A stretch of 64,000 bases of DNA from Lysinibacillus sp. OF-1 (GTDB lineage: Bacteria > Bacillota > Bacilli > Bacillales_A > Planococcaceae): NCBI RefSeq assembly GCF_028356935.1, contig NZ_CP102798.1, positions 3,658,001 through 3,722,000 on the forward strand, given 5' to 3'. Position 1 is the first letter of the stretch. The number at the start of each line of letters is the position of its first letter. Shown one piece after another: positions 34,058 to 47,179 of the stretch. Below the pieces are notes generated by a model. It searched no databases. It was given only the letters and a program-made list of their open reading frames with translations, and was not told the origin of the DNA. A program made the translations under genes and the position numbers.

Positions 34058-34882
34058 TTAAGCTAATATGCCTTCTATAATGGAACGAATTCCTAATAAT
34101 AATAAAATAATCCTTAGGGCGAGTACAAGCGTATCTGATTTAATTCTTTTATTTAATGCCGCCCCCAATTTTGCCCCAATATAGGCCCCTGGAATAACAG
34201 GGATTGTATAGAGCCACGGCACATGTCCGAAGTAAATATGGCTTGAGGAATTTACAATGGACGTTAAAAACACCATAAACATCGATGTTGCCACTGCGAC
34301 ATGTGGTGGAAATAAAAACAAAATAATCATTGCTGGTACAATCATCGAGCCACCACCAATGCCGAACAGCCCAGAAGCAAAGCCAATACCAAATGTTAAT
34401 ATAAAGGCAAACCAAATAGGATAGCCATATATAAAGGTATTGCCCTCAGAGTCTGTAAATTCTTGTTGCGTACCATTTTTCACAAACCATTTTACTGGCT
34501 TCAACTTGTCACGGACAAGCAAAATGATTGATAAAATAATAAGCAGAATACCAAAATATAAATTGAAGGATGGTAAGTCTAATCCTTTATTGACCCAAGC
34601 TCCAAGAATCGTTCCTGGAATACTTCCAAGAAAAAATATAAAGCCACTTTTATAATCCACCGTTTTGGATTTCATATAGCTTAATGTGGAGGCTAGCCCT
34701 GTAAAGATCATCATAACAACTGATAAACCCACTACTTTTTGAGGCGTAATATCTGGAATCATTCCTAGATTTAAACCAATATATAAGGTTGCTGGTACTA
34801 AAACGATACCACCACCTAGCCCAACCAATGAGCCAATTAGACCCGCCAATAGTGCAATGATAACTAATAAAATAAATTCCAT
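34058..34882 (-). CDS. yunE: TauE/SafE-family sulfite exporter-like membrane protein YunE
   Basis: A 274-residue protein with about eight membrane spans. The two repeats carry the family glycine motifs LVGLGGGIVLVP and LFGIGGGSMIVP. Relatives export sulfite or sulfonates. The ATG overlaps the yunF stop (TAATG). Position before yunD matches B. subtilis. The substrate is unproven. Confidence 0.88.
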   Translation of the reverse strand: MEFILLVIIALLAGLIGSLVGLGGGIVLVPATLYIGLNLGMIPDITPQKVVGLSVVMMIFTGLASTLSYMKSKTVDYKSGFIFFLGSIPGTILGAWVNKGLDLPSFNLYFGILLIILSIILLVRDKLKPVKWFVKNGTQQEFTDSEGNTFIYGYPIWFAFILTFGIGFASGLFGIGGGSMIVPAMIILFLFPPHVAVATSMFMVFLTSIVNSSSHIYFGHVPWLYTIPVIPGAYIGAKLGAALNKRIKSDTLVLALRIILLLLGIRSIIEGILA

Positions 34883-35739
34883 TATAGTTCCCCTTCAAAC
34901 ATGTTTAATTGTTTAGGCGCTAGTCCAACATCTTTAATATTCAACATGTCTTGTAGCTCCTTTGCATTTTTCGCTGCATGATTACCTGAATTATTATTAA
35001 ATAATACGAAGAGTTCATTGACCTCTTTTTCAAGCTTTTGCATGCTATGCCCAAGCTGTTGTAATTCTTCTTTATTATAATCATATAAAAAGCGAACTTT
35101 ACGCCAATTTTCAGCATTCCCTGTGTTGCGCCATCCATGGATATTGCGACCATGGATACGGATAAGTGCTTTACTCGCCGTCACTACAGGATAGAAGGGG
35201 ACTGAACCTACACCAGCCTGTGGTTCATCACAAATCGTATGAATAAATTGATGTTCACGTAAAAAATCCATCGTCTGCTGTACGACATTTTCTGCATACC
35301 ATGTTTGATTTCGAAACTCAATAGCTACTTCAAAATCCTTGAGCTGCTGCCGTATATACAATAAATATTGTACATTTTTTGCCTGGCAATCAAACCACGG
35401 TGGAAATTGTGCTAATACCATTGCTAGCTTTCCATAACGTTTAAATTCATTCGCACATTCGATAAAAGCATTGAACATATCATTTTTTGTTTCAAAAGGT
35501 ATATCACCACGCAAATGGCCAGTCATACCTTGGTACGCCTTTACAACAAAACGAAAATTTTCGGGTGTATCCTCACACCATTTACGAACATGCTCCTTGG
35601 ACGGGATGGCGTAAAAAGACGTATCGACTTCGACCGTTAAAAAATGACCTGTATAATCAAATAATTTATCTTTTGAGGTAGTCACTCCACTAGAAAGTGA
35701 AGGGTGATCGCCCCAACCGGTTAATCCAACTACAATCAT
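34882..35739 (-). CDS. yunF: DUF72-family protein YunF
   Basis: A 285-residue DUF72 protein, a TIM-barrel-like family. VGLTGWGDHPSL at the start, VDTSFYAIPSKEHVRKW, FNNNSGNHAAKNA near the end, are typical. GAGGAGG lies 7 bp before the ATG at 35739. A frame from 35775 extends through this site. No function is established for the family. Confidence 0.85.
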   Translation of the reverse strand: MIVVGLTGWGDHPSLSSGVTTSKDKLFDYTGHFLTVEVDTSFYAIPSKEHVRKWCEDTPENFRFVVKAYQGMTGHLRGDIPFETKNDMFNAFIECANEFKRYGKLAMVLAQFPPWFDCQAKNVQYLLYIRQQLKDFEVAIEFRNQTWYAENVVQQTMDFLREHQFIHTICDEPQAGVGSVPFYPVVTASKALIRIHGRNIHGWRNTGNAENWRKVRFLYDYNKEELQQLGHSMQKLEKEVNELFVLFNNNSGNHAAKNAKELQDMLNIKDVGLAPKQLNMFEGEL

Positions 35740-35868
35740 GTGACACCCTCCTCTATGTACATAATCATAGCACACAGTATGATACTAGAAATAAACATCA
35801 TGTAAAAAATATCGCATTCTTTTGTACATTCAAAATGAAGGTTTGTCTCTTATATGCAAAAGAAAAAG

Positions 35869-35903
35869 CATGAGTCCATATACCCTTGAACTCATGCTAC
35901 TTA
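35869..35903 (-). terminator. Terminator after the siderophore-binding gene
   Basis: AGCATGAGT pairs with ACTCATGCT, followed by five U on the leftward strand. Confidence 0.8.
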
Positions 35904-35916
35904 ATTGGGCTACCTA

Positions 35917-36912
35917 TTATTTCACAAGATTTTGTTGGATAGCCTCTAAAAACTTAATTCGGCTATAAGCTGGGCCACCTTCCATTAATGGATCAAGTAC
36001 ATTGACAAACACTTGGTCATTTTTAAAGGCATTAATATTTTGGATGATTGGATTGTTTTTAAAGTCTTCTAAAGCATTTGGTGCATCCGCATTTTCATCT
36101 GTTGAAAACTGTACAAATAAATAATCAGGGTTCATATCTGCCAGTTGTTCCACAGAAATGGCTTCTTGTGCTTTTGCTTTCGCAACTTCATCAGGCACTG
36201 CTAAACCGAGTTCTCCATAAAGAACAGCATTTAAAAATACTTCTTTTGGATAAACATAAGCCTGTCCACCACGAATACGAACAGCAGCTACTTTTTTATC
36301 TTGTAGTTTCTCAGTTAACGTCGTTTTAGCAGCTTCAATATCTGCCTTATATGTAGCTAAGATTTTCTCTGCATCTGCTTGCTTACCTGTTAATTCAGCT
36401 AATAAGTTTAAATTAGACTCCCAGTTTGTCGATATATGCGACACTAAAATAGTAGGAGCGATTTTCTCTAATTTACTTTGTACTTCTTCTGGGAACTTTG
36501 TTGAACCTAAAATGACATCAGGATCTAATTCTAATATTTTTTCAAAATTTGGTTTGATTTTCTCACCAATTGATTCTGCTTTGTCTGTTACAGAAGCATA
36601 TAGCTCAGGGAACTTGCCACCAATAGCAATAGCTCCTACTGGATGAACATCAAGAACAACCATATCCTCCATCGCTTCCATAGCACCTGTTACAACAATT
36701 CTTTCGACCTTTTCTGGTACTTCATAGCTTTCACCAAGATATTCAATTGTTCTCGTACCATCTTCATTTGTAGATTCATCTTTTGTTTGCGTTGCTTCTT
36801 CTTTTGGCGTATCTGTGGATGTTTCCTCTTCCGTAGTCTTTTTCTCACTACATGCAGCTAGGATCAGCATAAATAATGCGATGACACTAATAAATAGAAA
36901 CTTCTTTTTCAT
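35917..36912 (-). CDS. Iron-siderophore ABC transporter substrate-binding lipoprotein
   Basis: A 331-residue FeuA/FhuD/YfiY-type binding protein. A signal peptide ends in the lipobox LILAAC, then an acidic Thr/Glu linker and the periplasmic-binding fold (RIVVTGAMEAMEDMVVLDV, DPDVILGSTKFPEE). A strong Fur box upstream supports iron uptake. No permease or ATPase is adjacent, so it must use partners elsewhere. The ATG at 36912 has GGAG 10 bp upstream. Confidence 0.88.
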   Translation of the reverse strand: MKKKFLFISVIALFMLILAACSEKKTTEEETSTDTPKEEATQTKDESTNEDGTRTIEYLGESYEVPEKVERIVVTGAMEAMEDMVVLDVHPVGAIAIGGKFPELYASVTDKAESIGEKIKPNFEKILELDPDVILGSTKFPEEVQSKLEKIAPTILVSHISTNWESNLNLLAELTGKQADAEKILATYKADIEAAKTTLTEKLQDKKVAAVRIRGGQAYVYPKEVFLNAVLYGELGLAVPDEVAKAKAQEAISVEQLADMNPDYLFVQFSTDENADAPNALEDFKNNPIIQNINAFKNDQVFVNVLDPLMEGGPAYSRIKFLEAIQQNLVK

Positions 36913-37019
36913 TGACAATAATCTCCTTTAAATTGTTATCGTTATGACAAACAGCTATGTCATCTGGCATATTGAAGCATTGAACATGAAATTATTTTAT
37001 CAGCTCCTACTTTTCAATT

Positions 37020-37038
37020 GATATTGATTCTCATTATC
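37020..37038. promoter_or_regulatory. Fur box upstream of the siderophore-binding gene
   Basis: GATATTGATTCTCATTATC differs from the 19-bp Fur consensus GATAATGATTATCATTATC at two positions. It lies about 110 bp before the gene and overlaps a plausible promoter. Confidence 0.8.
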
Positions 37039-37096
37039 ATTTTAGTATGTATTCATCCAAAAATCCAGTATTATTTTAATATATTACAAAAATCCA

Positions 37097-37124
37097 TTTA
37101 TGATCTGATATATCAGATCATAAA
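37097..37124. other. 28-bp perfect palindrome
   Basis: TTTATGATCTGAT followed by its exact mirror complement with no loop (37097-37124), between the suf terminator and the Fur-controlled promoter. It could be an operator of a TetR- or MarR-like regulator, a cruciform, or a second terminator element. No partner gene is visible. Confidence 0.7.
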
Positions 37125-37126
37125 AA

Positions 37127-37161
37127 AGCCCCTAGTCACAAGTTTTACTGTGACTAGGGGT
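37127..37161 (-). terminator. Terminator of the suf operon
   Basis: GCCCCTAGTCACA pairs with TGTGACTAGGGG, followed by six U leftward, just after the sufB stop. Confidence 0.85.
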
Positions 37162-37171
37162 GGTAAGTTAA

Positions 37172-38569
37172 TTACCCGATAGACCCTTCCATCTCGAATT
37201 TAATCAGACGGTTCATTTCTACTGCGTATTCCATTGGTAGTTCTTTTGTGAATGGCTCGATGAAGCCCATTACAATCATTTCTGTCGCTTCTTCTTCAGA
37301 AATTCCGCGAGACATTAAGTAGAATAATTGCTCTTCAGATACTTTTGAAACTTTTGCTTCATGCTCTAAAGAAACATTATCATTTAAGATCTCGTTGTAC
37401 GGAATTGTATCAGAAGTCGATTGATTGTCCATGATTAGTGTGTCACATTCGATGTTCGCACGTGCACCACTAGCTTTAGGACCAAAACGAACTTGTCCCA
37501 TATAAGTTACCTTACCACCTTGTTTAGCAATCGATTTCGATACGATTGTTGAAGATGTGTTTGGTGCCATATGGATCATTTTTGCGCCAGCATGTTGGTG
37601 CTGTCCTTTACCTGCTAATGCAATGGATAATGTCATACCACGAGCACCTTCACCTTTAAGGATACATGCTGGGTATTTCATTGTTAACTTAGAACCGATG
37701 TTACCATCAATCCATTCCATTGTACCGTTTTCTTCAACAACTGTACGTTTCGTTACAAGATTGTAAACGTTATTCGCCCAGTTTTGAATCGTTGTATAAC
37801 GGCAATAAGCATCTTTACGTACAACAATTTCTACAACTGCAGAGTGTAAAGAGTTTGTTGTATAAACAGGCGCTGTACAACCTTCAACATAATGTACGTG
37901 TGCACCCTCGTCCACGATAATTAATGTACGTTCGAATTGACCCATGTTTTCAGAGTTAATACGGAAGTAAGCTTGTAATGGTGTTTCTACTTTTACACCT
38001 GGTGGTACATAAATAAATGATCCACCTGACCATACAGCTGAGTTTAATGCAGCAAATTTATTGTCCGTGTAAGGAATCACTTTGCCCCAATATTGTTTGA
38101 AAATATCTTCGTTTTCACGTAAAGCTGAGTCAGTATCTTTGAACACAATACCAAGATCCTCAAGATCCTTTTTCATGTTATGATAAACTACCTCAGACTC
38201 ATATTGTGCTGATACACCAGCAAGATATTTTTGTTCTGCTTCTGGAATACCTAATTTATCAAATGTAGCTTTGATTTCCTCAGGTACTTCATCCCATGAT
38301 CGTTGTGTAGCTTCTGATGGTTTTACATAGTACGTAATTTCATCAAAATCTAAATCTCCAAGATCTCCACCCCATTGTGGCATTGGTTTTGTATAAAATG
38401 TTTCAAGTGCTTTTAAGCGGTACTCAAGCATCCACTCTGGCTCTTGTTTCATATTTGAAATTTCACGGACGATTTCTTCAGTTAAACCACGTTTTGAACG
38501 GAAAATTGATACGTCCTTGTCATGGAATCCGTATTTGTAATCGCCGATATCAGGCATTTTTTTAGCCAT
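37172..38569 (-). CDS. sufB: Fe-S cluster assembly protein SufB
   Basis: Core scaffold subunit of the SUF iron-sulfur assembly complex with SufC and SufD, 465 residues, the B. subtilis length. [10 protein letters not shown] and the C-terminal SVGRVD-equivalent region with [20 protein letters not shown] are typical. The ATG at 38569 has GGAGGAG; the longer frame from 38614 reads through this site. It is the last gene of sufC-D-S-U-B. Confidence 0.96.
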   Translation of the reverse strand: MAKKMPDIGDYKYGFHDKDVSIFRSKRGLTEEIVREISNMKQEPEWMLEYRLKALETFYTKPMPQWGGDLGDLDFDEITYYVKPSEATQRSWDEVPEEIKATFDKLGIPEAEQKYLAGVSAQYESEVVYHNMKKDLEDLGIVFKDTDSALRENEDIFKQYWGKVIPYTDNKFAALNSAVWSGGSFIYVPPGVKVETPLQAYFRINSENMGQFERTLIIVDEGAHVHYVEGCTAPVYTTNSLHSAVVEIVVRKDAYCRYTTIQNWANNVYNLVTKRTVVEENGTMEWIDGNIGSKLTMKYPACILKGEGARGMTLSIALAGKGQHQHAGAKMIHMAPNTSSTIVSKSIAKQGGKVTYMGQVRFGPKASGARANIECDTLIMDNQSTSDTIPYNEILNDNVSLEHEAKVSKVSEEQLFYLMSRGISEEEATEMIVMGFIEPFTKELPMEYAVEMNRLIKFEMEGSIG

Positions 38570-38670
38570 CGTTTCTCCTCCGTTCACTGAGATGTATTTT
38601 CTCCAGGTATTCAACCCTTGTCTTGGATGAAAGCCATGTCGCTTTCATCCAAGCAACAAGGATGTAAGAT

Positions 38671-41622
<2,952 letters not shown>

Positions 41623-41640
41623 GCTAGTTCGTCCTCCTTC

Positions 41641-42420
41641 TTATGCTTCTTGTTCTTCTGCTTCTTCTTCGATACCTAATTCTTTTTTAATCCAATCATA
41701 GCCTTCTGCTTCTAAGCGTTGTGCAAGCTCTGCACCACCAGATTTTACAACACGTCCTTGCATCATTACGTGTACATGATCTGGAGTAATGTAGTTTAAT
41801 AGACGTTGATAGTGTGTGATCATTAAGCAGCCAAAGCCTTCACCGCGCATTGCGTTAATGCCTTTTGATACTACTTTTAATGCATCAATATCAAGTCCAG
41901 AGTCAATTTCGTCTAAAATTGCAAATGTTGGTTTAATCATCATTAATTGAAGAATCTCATTACGTTTTTTCTCACCGCCAGAGAAACCTTCATTTAAATA
42001 ACGTTGAGCCATATCTTCATGCATTTCTAGGAAATCCATATTTTTATCTAATTCACGAATAAATTTCATTAATGAAATTTCATCGCCTTCTTCACGACGT
42101 GCATTAATCGCCGAACGTAAGAAATCAGCATTTGTTACACCAGCAATTTCTGATGGATATTGCATTGCTAGGAATAAACCAGCTTGAGCACGCTCGTCCA
42201 CTTCCATTTCAAGTACATCTTCGCCATCAAGCTCTACAGTACCTGAAGTGACTTCATATTTAGGATGACCCATAATTGCAGAAGCTAGTGTCGATTTACC
42301 AGTTCCGTTTGGCCCCATGATTGCGTGAATTTCATTTGTATTAATTGTAAGATTTACGCCTTTTAAAATCTCTTTCCCGTCGATCGCAACGTGAAGATCT
42401 TTAATAACTAAAGTTGACAT
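41641..42420 (-). CDS. sufC: Fe-S cluster assembly ATPase SufC
   Basis: A 259-residue ABC-type ATPase that drives the SufBCD scaffold. Walker A (GPNGTGKST), signature (FSGGEKKR), Walker B (FAILDEIDSGLD) are intact. The ATG at 42420 has GGAGG. It is the first gene of the suf operon. A weak promoter (TTGCAT, 17 bp, TAAGAT) lies near 42475-42510. Confidence 0.95.
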   Translation of the reverse strand: MSTLVIKDLHVAIDGKEILKGVNLTINTNEIHAIMGPNGTGKSTLASAIMGHPKYEVTSGTVELDGEDVLEMEVDERAQAGLFLAMQYPSEIAGVTNADFLRSAINARREEGDEISLMKFIRELDKNMDFLEMHEDMAQRYLNEGFSGGEKKRNEILQLMMIKPTFAILDEIDSGLDIDALKVVSKGINAMRGEGFGCLMITHYQRLLNYITPDHVHVMMQGRVVKSGGAELAQRLEAEGYDWIKKELGIEEEAEEQEA

Positions 42421-42912
42421 GAAAATACCTCCATAGTGTTCAGTGAATGGGTCAACCATTCCTTAATTATTATCATTCTAATCTTAACTGAAAATCGTTC
42501 TCTATGCAAACCATTTCAATTACTTTCCCATTTCTCAAATAAAATATTGAAAAACAAAGGATTTATAAGCATTTTCAGATTATTACTAGTTCAGCTAGAC
42601 AATGAGAATAGACTTTCTTCATTTTCAATGAAATATCCCTAATTGAGAATAGATTTCATCTAGCTACATAGTGAAAACCCCTTGGAAAGTGTTAATTGTA
42701 GCGGTTTTATGACAAATTTGCATAAACAACCATAACTATACTATAACCTATTTCATTAAAATGGAATCAATTAAAAACAAGATATTTTAAGCAAAGTTTC
42801 TTCTAGACTTCAATAACCAAATCCATCTCTCAAGATAACATAATATTCTAATTATTATTTTGACATTTACAATCATTTTTCATCTTAAATAATATATAAT
42901 TAAGGTAAAATC

Positions 42913-42929
42913 AATCTTATTTTTAGATT
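42913..42929. promoter_or_regulatory. Dyad before gltC, possible autoregulatory site
   Basis: AATCT, seven bases, AGATT lies between the AT-rich promoter region and the gltC ribosome site. LysR-type T-N11-A spacing fits. B. subtilis GltC represses itself, so a regulator site here is plausible. The remaining 490 bp back to sufC is AT-rich with no gene seen. Confidence 0.5.
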
Positions 42930-42946
42930 AATAGAGGTGAATGTTT

Positions 42947-43849
42947 GTGGAGTTACGTCAATTACGCTATTTTGTAAAGGTTGCTGAACGGGAGCATATT
43001 TCAGAGGCCGCGGAGCATCTTCATGTAGCCCAATCTGCCATCAGTCGGCAAATCGCAAACCTTGAAGATGAATTAGGCACGCCGTTGTTCGAGCGCGTTG
43101 GTCGAAATGTGAAATTAACTCCCATTGGGAAAACATTTCTTGAGCATACCATTACAGCCTTAAAGGCCATTGATTTTGCGGCAAAGCAAGTAGAAGAATA
43201 TTTGGATCCTGCCAAAGGTTCTATTAAAATTGGCTTTCCAACAAGTTTGGCTAGCTATGTTCTGCCTACTGTTATATCCGCCTTTAAACGAGAATACCCC
43301 GATTTACAATTCCAACTACGTCAAGGATCTTATCGATTTTTAATTGATGCGGTCAAAAACCGGGAGTTAAACCTAGCCTTTTTGGGACCATTGCCCCCTA
43401 AGGACGAATCCATTCAGTCCATAATTCTGTTCACTGAGAACATCGCCGCACTACTACCCGCTAATCACCCATTAGCTAAAAGGGAAAGTATTCAGCTAGC
43501 AGAGTTGAAAAACGATTTATTTGTCTTATTTCCAGATGGCTATATATTACATAAAGTAGCTATGGATGCTTGCCGTGCTGCAGGCTTCTTACCAAATGTT
43601 ATTTCAGAAGGTGAGGATTTGGATGCACTGAAAGGTTTAGTAGCTGCTGGTATAGGTGTTAGTCTATTACCTGAAAGCTCCTTATATGATTCAGCCGCTC
43701 GATTTACCGTCAAGGTTCCAATTGAATCACCCACAATACCTAGAACTGTTGGCATTATCTCACCCGTAAATCGAGAAATCGCACCATCTGAAGCAATCTT
43801 TTTAGATTTTGTGAAACATTTCTTTTCTCGTCTTTCCCAATTCCAATAA
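42947..43849 (+). CDS. gltC: LysR-family regulator GltC
   Basis: A 300-residue LysR-type regulator. The N-terminal helix-turn-helix has SEAAEHLHVAQSAISRQIA. The effector domain contains KIGFPTSLASYVLPTVISAF and SEGEDLDALKGLVAAGIGVS, close to my memory of B. subtilis GltC, which activates glutamate synthase genes. GTG at 42947 is chosen with GAGGTG 7 bp upstream; the ATG at 42941 is too near. gltA is not adjacent. Confidence 0.9.
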   Translation: MELRQLRYFVKVAEREHISEAAEHLHVAQSAISRQIANLEDELGTPLFERVGRNVKLTPIGKTFLEHTITALKAIDFAAKQVEEYLDPAKGSIKIGFPTSLASYVLPTVISAFKREYPDLQFQLRQGSYRFLIDAVKNRELNLAFLGPLPPKDESIQSIILFTENIAALLPANHPLAKRESIQLAELKNDLFVLFPDGYILHKVAMDACRAAGFLPNVISEGEDLDALKGLVAAGIGVSLLPESSLYDSAARFTVKVPIESPTIPRTVGIISPVNREIAPSEAIFLDFVKHFFSRLSQFQ

Positions 43850-43852
43850 AAA

Positions 43853-44275
43853 GGCGATGTCAATAGCAGAGAAAGACTTTTTGACAAGGCGAGAGGTTGA
43901 TTTCCGTTCCGCCAGCATCCTTTCCAAGGGGCATCCGATGAGCCGCTTCACTCACCGCGTTCGCTCCAGGTCTCCGCTGTGACGCTAATCCCTAGGAGTG
44001 ACGCTGGCTCTACTCTAATCAACCATACTGCATTTTGTCTTTCTTACTAACTTAAGGAACATAGCCTATTATTAGAGAAAGGATAGGCTATTATTTTCAA
44101 TGTGAAGAAGTATTGGTCCCAACAGCCATCGATTAAATGAGTAATGAACACCATCATTTTATTTGTGCAACCTTTATCACTTTGCAGATGAGAGTGGCAG
44201 ACTACTTGACTCCCGTAGGATAGCGTGACAGGGGGCAACTGCTTTTATTCTGCACAACAAGCGGAAAGCAAGTTT
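43853..44275 (+). repeat. Dispersed noncoding repeat, copy B
   Basis: Matches copy A (7200-7638) in inverted orientation, from a shared GATGTCAATAGCA edge through the nested GCCAGC.../...GCTGGC dyads to AGAGAAAGGATAG and GCAGACTACTTG. The inner dyad arms carry compensating differences between copies. The end nearer 44275 is diverged. No coding gene lies in the 509 bp between gltC and the GH18 gene. Confidence 0.75.
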
Positions 44276-44324
44276 CCTAAAACGAAAAGCCCTTTTCACC
44301 TTTCACTTTCAATACTATGAAAAA

Positions 44325-44350
44325 AATCGCCTGAAAAGGCGATTTTTTTG
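44325..44350. terminator. Bidirectional terminator beside the exopolysaccharide operon
   Basis: AAATCGCC pairs with GGCGATTT around TGAAAA, with A and T tracts on both sides. It closes the leftward operon. Confidence 0.85.
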
Positions 44351-44358
44351 CATGAATG

Positions 44359-45414
44359 CTATTCAATTGATTGCTCACTGATCCATTGTAAAGTTCTTGC
44401 ACCTAAGCCTCCAGCACGCCATAGCACCACGTCATGATAGCTTCTTTTTTGTATATAGTTTACCCATTTCTCAAGTGTTTCTTGATCTGCATACCAAACC
44501 TCATGACTGACATTGTCATGATCTACATACGTAAAATAAACGGCCCCACTCCCCTTATCACGCTGCTTCACTGCATTCGTTTCTGCTAATAGTTGTTCAG
44601 CCTCAAGCTCTGTTAAAGCAACAATTTGACCTTCGGCTACCCAATCAAAGCCTCCTGTAGCAAAGGCAATCGCTAAATCCTGATTGGACTTCTTCACTTT
44701 TCTCACTAAATCATTGAGAAAAGAGTAAGTGGCCTTCGCACCTGGACCACTATGATAGCCATGAACATTATAGGCCATGACAGTATAGATTGGTCCATTT
44801 GGCAATTTCATATTAAATGGAAAACTTGGCTCTAGAACGACATGTAATATCACATCCTTTTTTGAAAGAGCTTTGTACAGCTCTTTTAAAAAAAGAATGT
44901 AGTTTCGAAGGTCTTTCTGTGCTACCTTTTCATAATCAATCTCAATGCCACTCACTTGGTATTGATCGACTACTTGCAAAATATTATTGATATGCTTTTG
45001 CCTCGCAGAAGAATCCTGCACGAGTCTATGCAAAAGCGTACTGTCCTTTTGAACAGAAGGGGCATTATCTGTTACATAATCATTGATAAGCGTTAGGATT
45101 ACAGGATGGGAATCATTAAATTGTTGCTGCGTTTGTTGTAGCATGTCAATCGCATTTTCAGTTAATAATAGTTCATCTTTGCTATTAAAATAAGCACCGA
45201 AAACCCGTATATCTTGTAATCCATCTAGAGAATTTTTCACATCCTCCATCGCAGATTTATTTTGCCATTCTGGTAACCAGATGGACAATCGAAGCTTCTC
45301 CTTGTCCTTTATTCCTACCTTTGCTTCAGCTGGTGGCTCTTTACTATTACTACAAGCAGTGATAAATAGTAGTGCTATACATATAAACAATACAAAGTTC
45401 TTCACTTGAATCAA
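44359..45414 (-). CDS. GH18-like lipoprotein, last gene of exopolysaccharide operon
   Basis: A 351-residue lipoprotein (lipobox LFITAC) with a glycoside hydrolase family 18-like barrel. The catalytic-strand motif SGIEIDYEKV retains a DxE pair, and MAYNVHGYHSGPGA resembles the later family strand. GH18 proteins cleave or bind GlcNAc-containing glycans. TTG at 45414 follows GGGG. It lies 13 bp after the deacetylase-like gene. It may trim or edit the glycan made by this operon. Confidence 0.78.
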   Translation of the reverse strand: MIQVKNFVLFICIALLFITACSNSKEPPAEAKVGIKDKEKLRLSIWLPEWQNKSAMEDVKNSLDGLQDIRVFGAYFNSKDELLLTENAIDMLQQTQQQFNDSHPVILTLINDYVTDNAPSVQKDSTLLHRLVQDSSARQKHINNILQVVDQYQVSGIEIDYEKVAQKDLRNYILFLKELYKALSKKDVILHVVLEPSFPFNMKLPNGPIYTVMAYNVHGYHSGPGAKATYSFLNDLVRKVKKSNQDLAIAFATGGFDWVAEGQIVALTELEAEQLLAETNAVKQRDKGSGAVYFTYVDHDNVSHEVWYADQETLEKWVNYIQKRSYHDVVLWRAGGLGARTLQWISEQSIE

Positions 45415-45427
45415 ATTTCACCCCGAT

Positions 45428-47179
45428 TTAGAAGGTTTCAATAAAGAAATCCACAACATGATTAAACATGGTGATGGTTTTATGCTTCACCTTCTCAAAA
45501 TTCGTATATTGGTTCGTAAATATGGTTTGATCTTTACTGTCTGTAATTAATATATCCTCTATCAATGTATCGTAAATATCATCTGCATACTGTTCATGTG
45601 AAGTATCCTTTTTACTGTACAATGCACCAAATCCAATTTGTGACCCTTGTAACAATGGATTTATTTGAACGGTCTCGGATAATACATTATCAACATCTAT
45701 TTCTATTTTATCCTTATTCACGGTAATGTTAAATACTCTTTTTTTCGTTAAGTTTCTTGGGTATTCTTTGTCATTAATCCGTGACCCATTTTGTGTATCT
45801 TGATAGGAATAAACGGTCGCTTTGTTAAAGGCATATTCCTCTTCATTCCATTTTATTTCATTTAACTGAAAACGCTGCTTTTCAACAATTCCTGCTCCTG
45901 GTAATTTTTCGCTAATCACAATCTCATTATCTACTAATGCAACTCGCAAATAGCTATTCGTTTTTTCATCGTAATTAATATAGAAGGTTTGCTGACCCAC
46001 AACATTTCCCTTAAAAGTAAAATGCGCCTGATAGTTTTCGGGTAAGGCTTCCTTAAAGAGAATTCTCCCTTCACTTGATGGTGCTGATGTTAACGTAACT
46101 TCATTATTTTCAAATTCAGCAGCACCGTTCATTACATCCCACTTCTGTGCTAATGAAAGATCCCCTATTTTGAATTCAACATTTTGTTTACTAGCTTGAC
46201 GGATTTTCATCATGACATGATTGGTTGACCAATAGGGGGAGACTTGCAAGCGATTTAAATTATACAAATCTGCCTCTCGATCATTATAGGCACCTAACTC
46301 TAAATTGAAGTGCATACGAAACTTGTCTTTAATTTCCTTATCATTGACATGCTGAACAAGTGGGTCCATATTGTTATACAGTGAATTGGCATGCATAATT
46401 GCATAGGCTTTCGGCACTTCGCCAAACTCCTGTTGATAAATTTCCTCCATCAATGTGTAATCCTTGCGAATGCGTTTTTCCATCTCTAATCGTGTTTCAC
46501 TTGGAATCATATATTGATTTCGAATAAAGTCCATTAAATAGTGGTTATAGTATTCTATCGTTGTTTTATTTGGTACATTATTTTCATCAATCACACCAAG
46601 AGACTGTCCCTTATCATTAAAAATATTAATATAGGTTAGCCTATATCCATTAGATCCTAGCTCCCAATAACCGCTTCGTTCCATTAGCTTTAAATCTTTA
46701 GGCTTTAAAAATTTATTGTCTCGCGTATCCATTTTATTAGCATACGTAAACATCGTCGCCTTATAATTTAATTTTTCCATAATATTTTGAGCAAAAATAC
46801 TGGAGTCTGTTCGTCCATCCTCAAACGATAAATACAATGCTTTTTCTGGCAATGGTTTATCTTTTTGATAAAAATCTAAAATATCCTGTTGCGTAATGGT
46901 TTGATAACCTTGCTTTTCTAGCAATGTTAATTGTTCTTCTAAATTCTTTTTGGACACATATTTAGGTGAATCATTTCTACTCACACCGAAATAGGAAAGG
47001 GCAATAAAGCCCTCTTTATTGTTTAATGGTACCGTTTCAGCTGTTCGTTTCTCTGTTAAAAATACAGCTTTTATTAAAATAACAGCTAACAAAACTACAA
47101 TGATTAATTGCACGATTGAACGGATGATTTTTCGACGATTTTTTTTTGCTGGCTGGAGTTCTATATTTCTCTCATTCAT
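45428..47179 (-). CDS. Membrane-anchored NodB-like protein, likely catalytically degenerate
   Basis: A 583-residue protein. One N-terminal membrane span (about 18-40) anchors an extracellular NodB-type polysaccharide deacetylase domain (about 55-300). The metal motif is altered: SFEDG replaces TFDDG, and ELGSNGYRL stands where HSxxH should be, so deacetylase activity is doubtful. The C-terminal 220 residues look like a beta-sandwich, perhaps glycan binding. Its ATG overlaps the glycosyltransferase stop by 4 bp. Confidence 0.72.
   Translation of the reverse strand: MNERNIELQPAKKNRRKIIRSIVQLIIVVLLAVILIKAVFLTEKRTAETVPLNNKEGFIALSYFGVSRNDSPKYVSKKNLEEQLTLLEKQGYQTITQQDILDFYQKDKPLPEKALYLSFEDGRTDSSIFAQNIMEKLNYKATMFTYANKMDTRDNKFLKPKDLKLMERSGYWELGSNGYRLTYINIFNDKGQSLGVIDENNVPNKTTIEYYNHYLMDFIRNQYMIPSETRLEMEKRIRKDYTLMEEIYQQEFGEVPKAYAIMHANSLYNNMDPLVQHVNDKEIKDKFRMHFNLELGAYNDREADLYNLNRLQVSPYWSTNHVMMKIRQASKQNVEFKIGDLSLAQKWDVMNGAAEFENNEVTLTSAPSSEGRILFKEALPENYQAHFTFKGNVVGQQTFYINYDEKTNSYLRVALVDNEIVISEKLPGAGIVEKQRFQLNEIKWNEEEYAFNKATVYSYQDTQNGSRINDKEYPRNLTKKRVFNITVNKDKIEIDVDNVLSETVQINPLLQGSQIGFGALYSKKDTSHEQYADDIYDTLIEDILITDSKDQTIFTNQYTNFEKVKHKTITMFNHVVDFFIETF

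Noticed and set aside
42461-42476. Fur box before sufC
   Set aside because: TGATAAT-A-ATTAAGG matches only about 11 of 15 positions of the 7-1-7 Fur motif, too weak in AT-rich DNA.
42436-42642. A 68-residue frame upstream of sufC
   Set aside because: AT-rich, unlike protein, and it covers the suf promoter region.
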